The notes under the pieces were generated by a model. The model was not told the DNA's origin. It was given only the letters and a program-made list of their open reading frames with translations, and ran no database searches. A stretch of 64,000 nt of DNA, from the NCBI RefSeq assembly GCF_964355755.1, contig NC_092671.1, forward strand, positions 36,039,304 to 36,103,303, in the 5' to 3' direction. Below are positions 50,491 through 59,924 of the stretch, piece by piece (position 1 is the stretch's first letter; each line of letters starts with the position of its first letter). Position numbers and translations under genes: made by a program. This DNA is from Antedon mediterranea. Taxonomy: Eukaryota; Echinodermata; Crinoidea; Comatulida; Antedonidae.

Positions 50491-52689
50491 CTTTTTGCAG
50501 CCACACTTTAGCAATTCCCTACATGCCTTGGATGCTTCAGGTAGTATTGTCCAGACTGGTGTCCATGTACTGCCGGTTTTAGTAATAATAATAATAATAA
50601 ACAGTATTTATATAGCGCCTAATGGATCACTGACCCCTCTAGATGCTTTACATAGGACCTTAACTAATGGTAATAAACTATCCCCCGCCGGACACCATTC
50701 CGGTATTTCTTAGTCGAGGTTTCGGTCCAACCAAAGTCTTCTGGTGATGGAGCATTCTGCTGTGGCTGTAGACTGGTGGTCCAAATCCTTGCTTGGTATA
50801 TGGATCTGTTGGAATGCTGTAAAAGTGCATCCTGCAATAAACAATTTAAAGATTGGTGTTACCTTTTAATAAAAGAAAAACATGAACCTGATAATAAATT
50901 ATTAAACGACAATTGACAATTATATGGAAGCTCCCCTTACCTGTGTAGGAGGAATGTTGTCCATTGTCCGTGCCTTTCTTGAAAAAAGATCTTGTCTTAG
51001 CTTAGTAACACTTCTTAAAGTACTTGTCTTGTCGTATAGATGACATGTAAACTCCTCTAGCAACTGGAATTGAGATGAGTTGACTCCTAGAGATTTGAAA
51101 AGGTGATGTGCCATGAAAAGAAAGGCTTCTGTAACTTCTGGAAATGAGTTCCACGTCTCCCATGCGGAGTGTTTTGCTTTTCCGAAGAACTGGGATGTAG
51201 TATCGGACCCAGTAAATGCATGAAAAACTGGCAGCCCTCTTGACTTATCCTCTCCTAGGTTATGGCAGATGGTATTTATATTAAAATATTGGAAGTGCTT
51301 ACCCATGCCAAATGCGACCCAGATACACGTACCAGGATAACAGGCTATTAGATTGCAGAAAATACCAACCAGGATAACAATGACATCAGTATCAACTGTA
51401 CGCACCAAAATAACCCTGCTACCTTTCTTTAAGGCATCATCAATGTGAATGCACATCTTGGAGTCGGCCTCTTCATGGTCGCAGATTGACATAGGTTGAG
51501 TAGATGTCAACATACAAAAGACTCGCCTACAGGACATATATCAAGAATTACTTACTATTTAATATGCCTTTTTAATTAATTATTGGTATGAAACTGTATA
51601 AGTAAATTAATCGTTTGGTTACAAACAAAATAAATTAGTATGTATCATAATAAAACTTACCTGATGCAGTCAGAGTAATCATGGGTAGACACCTTTGTAG
51701 TTAAAAAGTTAAATAACTCCTCTTTATTTACTGGATCTTTCAGAAAGTCTGGAAAATTCCCTGGAATCTTTGTTTGTCCCCCAACTTTCCTCCTGACCCC
51801 TTTTCCTCTTTTTTCTCCTGTAGACTGCTTAAGACTATCTGTTCTGTAAGTGTCCCACACTATATCAATTCTGTTACTATTCTGCATCTGCTGTCTGGTC
51901 CACGGTAGAAAGACCTGTCATACAAATGATACAAGAATAACGATCCGCATATAGAAGTGACCAATTATATGGTGGTTAAACAATAGATACAATCCTGAAT
52001 GCAAAGAAATGTACTCACCTTATCACCGTAGTCATCAAATGTAAATGCATGGTTGCTGGAAAGAGCATGGACAATAGCAGCTCCGTCAAACACCTTTACA
52101 TCAAAATATGTAGGAGGTTCAGGCTGGCCTTCAGTCTCCAAATGCTGTAGCAACTCAGACTTCTTAGTTGGTAGTCGAAGCTTTCCATTTACTGCCAAAG
52201 AGGGTGGCCATGGCTGGTTTTCGTGCATGAAGAAGTCTTCCAAATCTCCATCACGAGATTGACTTGCAATATACTCTTAACTTGTTGCTTTGTTTTGGAC
52301 ACTGATTTTGACCATGGTGTTTGATGGCTTGTTGAATAATTGCAACACTTCTGTCGAGAATAACTTCCTTGAAATATTTTTGGTACTGGGTAGTACCTAC
52401 ATCCTGAATTGTACGAACTGTCACTACTGCACTTTCATTGGCACAATCTCGAGCATCCAAGACCAGAAGTTCTGAACAATTATCGAGGAATTGGTTGCCT
52501 GCATTGCTCAGGGAACTGCAAGTACCGTTCAGCAGGTCTTTCTTGCACTGGTCTTTGTTATCCATGCCGTGGAACCTGTTCGTCATCTAGCAACTCTGTA
52601 CCATTATAAGTGTTTGTTTCCAGATAAATAATTTCATAAAAGTAAAGTTGATAATCACCTCCATGTATTGCTATGGATGCTAACGCCAT
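50386..52689 (-). pseudogene. transposon gene with HEEAD-DTDV-TGSDTT motifs and Cys-rich tail, broken
   Basis: The N-terminal part (52586-52251) reads MDNKDQCKKDLLNGTCSSLS and LVLDARDCANESAVVTVRT. After a frame break comes YIASQSRDGDLEDFFMHENQ and PEPPTYFDVKVFDGAAIVHA. An intron (52018-51915, GTGAGT...CAG) leads to VFLPWTRQQMQNSNRIDIVW and EKRGKGVRRKVGGQTKIPGN. A second intron (51660-about 51513) precedes CDHEEADSKM, VILVRTVDTDVIVILVG and VFHAFTGSDTTSQFFGKAK; a third (50940-50832) precedes ALLQHSNRSIYQARIWTTSL and PEDFGWT. A repeat insertion (50580-50716) separates this from TWTPVWTILPEASKACREL and the tail KCGCKK...CSGNCKCRS...CRGTC. The acidic motifs recall PIN/FEN-type nucleases; that is inference. 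Two frame breaks and the insertion mean this copy is inactive. Similar proteins are, as I recall, common and uncharacterised in invertebrate genomes. Confidence 0.8.
50580..50716. repeat. short repeat inserted in the transposon gene
   Basis: An AATAAT run leads into CAGTATTTATATAGCGCCTA and ends before TTTCGGTCCAACCAAAG. It interrupts the frame between FGWTET and STWTPVW. A related AATAATAACAGGATTTTTAT...GCGCAC stretch lies at 30070-30150. Confidence 0.65.
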
Positions 52690-53257
52690 AATTGTCAGTC
52701 AAATGGTCTTTTGTCTCAGTTTACTTAGTCCAATGATTATTGAGCCAAGTTTGATACAGTATATGTTTTATATACTTTTTTGCAGTGGTTCCTAATATTA
52801 TGTTAAAGGAAAGTAACTGATACAGGATAAATATATATTAGTAGTTGTATTACAAAAATGAATGTTGTTGTTCTTATAACTACAATGTTCATAACATAGC
52901 CCAATATTGGCGCGTTTTGATTGAAATCCCTTTCAATATGACAGAAAATGACATTATTTGACCTATATATTCCGTCTGAAGAGAAATCATATGTTTTTTA
53001 TGTGTGTATTGCAATGTACATGTCATGAGTTTTAATTTGATACCAAACTTGGTATGTATATACGAAGATTTAAGTTTTCACCTAATTACGTAATACTAAA
53101 AAAAGGGCGTGGTCCAAATGACGTCGTTAAATTGTTCCGATTTTTGGGCACCCCTTCTAGGATTGTTAGATATACCCTAAAGAAGGTTTGTGCCAAATTT
53201 GGTGCTTTTGTCACAAAATGCACAATCTTCATAAAAAATGGAAGTTAGCAACCCTGC
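52497..53257. repeat. right terminal inverted repeat
   Basis: Mirror of the left repeat. On the minus strand it has the same MALASIAIHGGDYQLYFYEI frame (52689-52558) and the N-terminal GMDNKDQCKKDLLNGTC. On the plus strand it preserves the C-terminal frame CSGNCKYRSAGLSCTGLC, which is a dead reflection at this end. Confidence 0.85.
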
Positions 53258-54318
53258 TATAATAGGACAAGAAATATTTCTTACAAAAAACGCTGCTCAC
53301 TTATTGAAAAATATTTTTTATTTCAACTGTTTTTGAATGTGTCATTTTATTGTCACATAATAGTTATTTTACCTGAAAAAAATGTAATTTAAAGCAACAA
53401 ATACTTGTCTGTCAGACAATGGTTTTTGGGTTTCTTTTCTTTTCGCGCCGCGGCTCTAGCCAGCTATGTCCCAGGAGGACACATTCATTAATAAGCTGTT
53501 TCATAGCGGTAGCTTTAGTATCTAAGGCTGACAGTTTTGTGAATTTGGAAACTCGACTATAATTTATAGGTAGCTGCTGGACCCAAAAAACGTCTGGGAG
53601 AAGAGAGTCTATATGAAAGCCTTTGCTGATAATACAGTATTATTGAGATGTAGACGGAAATCTGTAAAATCTTGATCAATAAATAATAACTTCGTTTTTG
53701 CTGTCAACCAGGCCGGTATTATAATAAGTCACTGTTATCATTCGATAATGGTCAAAACTTTATTTTGGCTCTGTCAACATAAAGGGAGGTATTTACAATG
53801 ACTTTCTTTGACTGTCAATCTAGGCCAATGTTATAATAATACGCCGTCAGATATTAAATCATTGAAACAGTCCTCGTAAATTTTTTGTTGGTTATCAGAT
53901 GCCGTGGGGGGTCCAATCAATTATCGTCAGAAGGTGAACAATCAGTCTAGGTAGCAGCAGCAGATTATTAGGAACGCCTGCTCCATTAATTAATCCAGAA
54001 AAAGGTTTGTACATTATCTATTTGTTTATTAGCCTTCTCCTAACACAATTATATTTTCTTTAAAAAAAAGGTTTTATAAGTGGTTTCAACATTTATGATA
54101 GTAATGTCACAGTTCTGTGTCTGGACGCAAGTTCATAGACCTACTAGTTATATTATTCATATTAACTGATACTTACTCTTCATTTACCGTAAAGTTCAGT
54201 TTTAATGAAATATATAATATAAATTGGCTTCGTAACAATTAATTAGTTTTGAAAAGGTTAGTTTTTTGGTGATAGGTGAAAATGACATGTAACTTCGTAA
54301 TCAATTTATTTTTTTTGT

Positions 54319-54686
54319 ATAAAGGCCCAATTACACTATGACGATAACGACGGACGATAAATATATAGCATGCATTTTTTTTACATAAACCAAAAGAAAT
54401 TAGAAAGGTTTTCGTTCTAGACCTATAGGATAATCATTTATGCTGTCTTTGATAAAAATAATGTTTTTCAAATTCCAATCAAATGACGTCATGATAAATA
54501 AAAACAATAAAATCGCTGTATTGTCACGATATTATTGGTCTTACTAATCATGACATCATTTGATTGGACGTGTGAAAATATAATTTTCATCAAAGGAATT
54601 GTTTATATTTCTTTTGGTTTATGTATTAAAAATGCACATTTGTCTATTTATCGTCGATCGTTATCGTCCTAGTGTATGGGCCTTAT
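54319..54686. mobile_element. foldback-2 MITE, second copy
   Basis: AAAGGCCCAATTACACTATG against CGTCCTAGTGTATGGGCCTT, with GACGATAACGACGGACGATA inside the arm. Confidence 0.88.
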
Positions 54687-54903
54687 GCTGTAAATGTTCA
54701 ATTAATTGATAATTCCGATTTTATTAGTTGGACTCTTGCACAGTTGCTGTCTAATCGTTGTTGTGTAATATCATTTCGAACCATATTAAAATCATAAAGA
54801 GATTCATATTCCTTAACATGTGGCTGTGCATGGAAGTCTGGTCTACACAAACTCGGCCCCGGGCCTGAAAGTGTTGGTGAATTCATAATTATACTTAATA
54901 TTA

Positions 54904-54939
<36 letters not shown>

Positions 54940-54979
54940 TATTATTATACAATTGAAAGCAAAACCCGTTGAATCTCAA

Positions 54980-56160
54980 ATCATTAGGACTAGAAATTTG
55001 GCTTATCAATCAAATAAATACTTTCGTTCAAAATGAAACTCCAACCTCTCTAATCAAAAGATTGAACTCGAAAACGGACCGTTTTTTTTAATTGGTTATG
55101 TTGAAACATTTCAATATTCATTTAAAAAAGTACATTAATTATGGTATTGATCAGTGGCTATAGAGGCGTAAAAACCCTCGGTCAATATTATGTAAAATGC
55201 ACTGTGGAAGGGTCATTATTAAGACTGCAAAATTGGGCTTATCAACAAATAAATACTTTCGTTCAAAATGTAAAATCAAGGCTGAAAAATTGGGCTTATC
55301 AACAACAAAATATTTTATTATTAGACGCGATAACATCAAGGATAATCAGTATAATTATTAATATAGCCACTGTTACTAGTTTTATTCTACATGCTAAAGT
55401 AAATAAAAATCCACTAGAAAACAAGCAAGTCTGAATGTTATGCTTATTTAATATTAGCCATGTTATGTTTGTTACTGTAGGCCTATGATTGTTTGCAATG
55501 TCCACATATTATTTCCGTGGGCATATCCATAGTGTATCACTCACAAAAAAGACGTGTGAGGTTCTTTCTTTAGATTTTGAAGAATGATTTGTGTTATAGG
55601 TTGACACAAGAGTCAAATGCTCAAGATATCGGCTAACGCCATGGGACCCTTGGCTTATCAATGAATAATAAATACAGTACTACTTTCGTTCAATTGAAAT
55701 CGGAATCTGACCGTTTCATTAAATTGGGTGTGATTAGGCCTAAACATATAATAATTTATTAAAAAGGTACAATAAAAACAAATGCATCAGAGGCGTAAAG
55801 AACCCACGGTCAATATCATGTAAAATGTATATGGTATAAGTACTGTGGAAGGGGTCATTATTATTAAACTGGAAAATTCGGCTTATCAACAAATAAATAC
55901 TTTCGTTTAAAATGTAAAATAAGACTGCAAAATTGGGCTTATCAACAAATAAATACTTTCGTTCAAAATGTAAAATAAGACTGCACAATTGGGCTTATCA
56001 ACAAATAAAATACTTTTTTTTTCAAAATGTAAAATTAAGACTGGAAAATTGAGCTTATAAACAAATAAATACTTTTTTTCAAAATGTAAAATTAAGACTG
56101 GAAAATTGGGCTTATAAACAAATAAATACTTCCGTTCAAAATGGAAGAAAACTTTTTTTA
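54980..56160. repeat. imperfect ~57-bp tandem repeats (GGGCTTATCAACAAATAAAT)
   Basis: GGGCTTATCAACAAATAAAT followed by ACTTTCGTTCAAAATG recurs at about 55228-55310 (two units) and 55865-56150 (five to six units), with single diverged units near 54990 and 55650. A larger block with AGGCGTAAA...CCCTCGGTCAATAT is also duplicated (55160 and 55790), so two levels of duplication are visible. Confidence 0.85.
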
Positions 56161-56171
56161 AATATAATCCT

Positions 56172-56327
56172 TAAGCTCTGTCTATACTATCAAACTAAAT
56201 ATGATGTGCCCATATTATATAGACATGACGATGTCATATCACTACGATAATCGGGCATATCACTACCATATTTGGGCACATCACACTTTTTTTGTTAAAC
56301 TAGTTGGGACAGTGTAGACACAGAACT
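56172..56327. mobile_element. foldback-1 MITE
   Basis: AAGCTCTGTCTATACTATCA against GGGACAGTGTAGACACAGAAC, with the typical GGGCATATCACTACCATATT middle. Confidence 0.85.
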
Positions 56328-57503
56328 ATGTGATCGAAACATAAGTCGGAATTGGACTGACGCGATTGATTTAATTGGGTATTTTTATTAATGTAATGAT
56401 TCATTAAAAATAATACCGATACGCGTTATGTATTGATCAATGGTGCAAAAAACCCTGAGAAATAATGTTATAACGCGATTTGGTGATAGCTTAGCAATAA
56501 TACAACCCATATACTATTATTATAAATACCTATTACAAATCCATTCATATAACTTTTCATCGCGAACCGAAAATGTATAAATGTTATTCTACAGACAGTA
56601 ATTACATATTCAAAAGCCATATTATTATTATTATCAATACCTAAATGCGATAGTAATAACCACATACATTATTCCCAATACAAGTTTGTGCGTTTAATTC
56701 TAGAAAGAAACGACTGTGCTGACAGGCCAATGACATAAATCACAAGTCCCAATTGTTCACTTGCGTTTTGATTGGCCGACCTGTTATATTAGATTAATGA
56801 AGACTGTTCTTACAACTGTCCAGTCAAAAAGTTACGCGGCGTTTTTTGTAAGAAATATTTCTTGTTTTATATGTGAATAAATATTATTTTTTTGTTACAG
56901 AAGTCACGTGAATACTCAATTTCTGTCACTTTAGTTAATTTTATTGCTAAGGTCAAATCTGGGGGTCACTTCATCACCCGAGATATTTCAATTGTGAAGT
57001 ATCCTATTACAAACACAAACTTTAATGGACTGTTTCGATAATAATTCAATGAATATCTGACAGAAATGCTTAGGGATTTGTAATTTTAGCATGACATGTC
57101 CTAATAGACTCTTTCCCAGACGTTTTTTGGGTCTACTGTAGCAGCTGGAAGAATCAATAAATCATAGTGGAGTTTCCATTTTCACAAAACTGTCTGTCCT
57201 TAGAACTATAACTGCTGCTTGCTTTAGCTTCTGATTGAGTAGTCCTAATGGGACATAGCGGGCTAGAGCAGCAGCGTGAAAAAAAATAATGCGGTCGAGA
57301 TGGTTGAGGAGAGAGAAAAGAACGAATGGATAATACGTCTAGCAGTGTCAAGGGTCAGATATTTATTTACATTTCAAAATCGTTCCAAAAAAATCTGTCA
57401 AGTTGTGAAATACATTCAGCTAGAAAATGTTAATAATGTGTGCTGTACCTAATAGAACCGTCATTTTAATGAAAAACCAAACTTAGGCTAGGTTGCCAAC
57501 AGA

Positions 57504-58215
57504 ATGGCGGGTGTAGAAGAACGAGATTGGAACCCAAGTGAACAGGTTTTCCACGATGCTGTCCGAGAGAACTTGGTAAGACACGAGCTCGCTAGCCTAG
57601 GCCCTAGGCCTAGTAGTATAAGTTAGCCTCACTCAAAAAAAGGGGAGTAGGCCATCCGCCTCCTAGCTAGGCCAAGGCTTAAGCCTAGAGTGGAGACCGG
57701 AGAAGCAGGCAGGTTGGAGCCTGCCTGGCAGTCAACTAGTCTTATGCCCTTAGATAGCCCAGTATACAGTCAGTGATAGTTTATGTAACTAGACATTAAA
57801 GCTTAATGATTTGATTATGATGAAGGAAAGTAACATGATGCTTCCCCTAATTAATAAATAATCAATAATTATAATAAATAAGCCTAGGCCTAGGCCTAGT
57901 ATTATCTAGGCCTAGCTAGCCTACTGTTGTTATAATATTAATAATACAGTACTTAATTAATAGTTTATTTTATAGGTTAGAGAGGGGCTACTAGAGCCTA
58001 GCTACAACAAGTTGTTTTAAAATTATAAAAAGCTCACGCATGCACATTATTTATGCAAATAAATGTTAAAAAAACACAATTAGTTTCTATGCCTCTACAA
58101 TGTGTTTCTCTTTTTTTTTAGATTGATTTCCTATTCTTTGCATTCCTATATATGGTGTCATATGCAATCATTTATAAATTCAAGCGACGCCCAGATAAGG
58201 AGGATTATTTCTCAT
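57504..58215 (+). CDS. LMBR1: LMBR1-family membrane protein, first two coding exons
   Basis: Exon 1 (57504-57575) encodes MAGVEERDWNPSEQVFHDAV RENL; exon 2 (58122-58215) continues IDFLFFAFLYMVSYAIIYKF, a first transmembrane helix, then KRRPDKEDYFS, with a GTGAGT donor. The pattern REQ.FH..VRE..I..LLFA.LY..S and a basic RFKR after the helix is that of the limb-region-1/lipocalin-receptor family (nine-helix plasma-membrane proteins). The expected next segment (EDA...LCTFTLA) is not found before the window ends, so the intron exceeds 5.7 kb and contains a full LINE. Assignment rests on about 55 residues. Confidence 0.72.
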
Positions 58216-59645
58216 GTGAGTATTTAGAAAAAAAGTTCATTACAGCTCAGCTCATACAGCTCAAAAAGGTTGCTGCCTATCTCTGTTCCATTTCTTGACA
58301 AATATCGTAAATAATAGTTTCTTACACTTTACAGTCTCGTTTGTGCTACATTTTTTGCATTCAAACAAGAGAATTTATTAAATTAAAATACAATCTACCA
58401 ATGATGCACTTGTCAATTGTATGACCCACTATACGACCCCCGGGAGAGGTGCGTCATTTACAAATAATTACTGACGCAGGGGTGCGTCAAAAAACCTAGA
58501 TGGTACGTCACATCAATAAACAAGGTGTGTCAATGTCCGTCACTTTACCACCCACCATATCATAAACAACATGGTCAGAGTGCGTCAAAATGGGTGCGTC
58601 ATGGTCACCTAAAGGTAAGTCACCTTTTTGACGCACGGGTGCGTCATGGTATTTAAAAGTATGACGCACATCGGACAAATGACGCACCTCTCCCGGGGGT
58701 CGTATAGTTGGTCATACAATTGACAAGTGCATAATGATAAAGATTTTTAAATATTTAAAAATATCTAGGAAGACATATGAGTTAACTGTATGCACATGTT
58801 GAGGGACGCAATTTATTTTTTAGTTTATAAAAGATGTATTGCCCCAAAAACATGGGGGAAAAAGAGAGAGAGAAAAGGACAATTGGATAATACATCTAGC
58901 AGCAGTGTCAGGGGTCAAATATCATATCGAAATCACATCGTTGATTTTCTTATGGACAGATTAAATATTAACTTTATATCATTTATTTGACATCAACTGT
59001 AAACTTGTATCACATACAAACATTCAATACATAATTGTTAAGAATAACTATAGGAAGAACCCAACTACCTTTTGTTGTTTCAGTTCATTTTATGTACTGT
59101 ATATTGTAATTATCAAATGTAAACAAAACATACAGAGAAATAACTTTTTTTTATTAATGCAAATTAATAGGTTTTCTGTGTAAATGTTTTGTATGTGAAA
59201 GCAATAAATTACTGCCAATCCATTAGTTTGGGCACTTGACTGAATAAAAAATACAGACGATTTAAATGGTCTAGCCTTAGGCAAGTTTTACATTTTTACT
59301 GGTCGCATTGATACAGAATTTAGAGTTCCTTTTTTATTAATAATTTAATAACATAATTAATCAACAGCTATTTTGATTTCAAGTGTAAACTGTTTAGTTT
59401 GATGCGTTGTTGGTTAGATGCTACAGTACCACCAATGTGTAATTGTCGGAGTACTAAATACTAATAGAATCAGTACACTCTAAATTTGTGACTTTAAGTA
59501 TGTATACCCATCTGTATTAATTATGGGTAATTTTCCATGGAATTTAAATTTGAAACAAAAGGCCCCTATTTTGTTTTCTTCATACTCATCCAACAGCAAA
59601 AACTGTAGTGTAATTCTCTAATTTACAGGATGGTTGGATAGCATT
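58216..59645. other. LMBR1-like intron, part before the LINE
   Basis: Contains the TGACGC-rich foldback element (58403-58731) and a short foldback-6 fragment (58818-58860). Nothing else is recognisable. Confidence 0.5.
58403..58731. mobile_element. foldback-7 element rich in TGACGC/GCGTCA
   Basis: GCACTTGTCAATTGTATGAC and its inverse flank a second inverted pair (ACGACCCCCGGGAGAGGTGC). Between them GTGCGTCA or TGACGCAC occurs about ten times. LMBR1-like intron. Confidence 0.85.
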
Positions 59646-59924
59646 ATCTTTCTTTCTTTCTTTCTTTATTTACCCATAAATATAAATTATAAACATTGTA
59701 ATATACAAATAATAATAATTATATCAAGGGAAGGGCTAAAAAATAGTTAAAACTAATCAAGTTCAGCCCCTAAACATTGAAATATAAATAGTTATATAAA
59801 TAAATTAGGGCTACTTGTCTAAAATAAAATTAATATACATAAACATTTTTTTTTTTTTTTTTTTTAAATACACTTTCTCTCAAATATATACAATATAATT
59901 CTCTTATAAAATAAATAAATATCA

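Larger units (their letters stand above)
49748..53257 (-). mobile_element. DNA transposon with ~0.75-kb terminal inverted repeats, unclassified
   Basis: The left arm (about 49748-50490) and the right arm (about 52497-53257) are inverted copies. They start GCAGGGT at each end and share long blocks such as GACAAAAGCACCAAATTTGG, AATGACGTCGTTAAATTGTT (or its complement) and GGTACAGAGTTGCTAGATGA. Flanking TA on both sides is a possible target duplication. The interior carries one intron-containing gene on the minus strand, now broken. Non-coding parts of the arms hold AT-rich sequence of unknown role. I cannot match the protein to a named transposase superfamily. Confidence 0.85.
53258..57503. other. 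gene-free stretch upstream of the LMBR1-like gene
   Basis: No supported gene. It holds a foldback-6 fragment (53325-53430), a foldback-2 MITE (54319-54686), a (TA)n tract (54907-54935), a tandem-repeat region (54980-56160) and a foldback-1 MITE (56172-56327). The last 150 bp presumably contain the LMBR1-like promoter; no TATA box is evident. Confidence 0.55.

Noticed and set aside
50465-50713. Plus-strand frame of 82 codons within the transposon
   Set aside because: It is antisense to the cysteine-rich C-terminus of the element's own gene and runs into the inserted AATAAT repeat.
53265-57150. A second long inverted-repeat element between 53265-53640 and 56820-57150
   Set aside because: Two short segments (AAGAAATATTTCTTACAAAA and CCCAAAAAACGTCTGGGA) are inverted, but their order does not fit a single inverted repeat and the first is itself palindromic.
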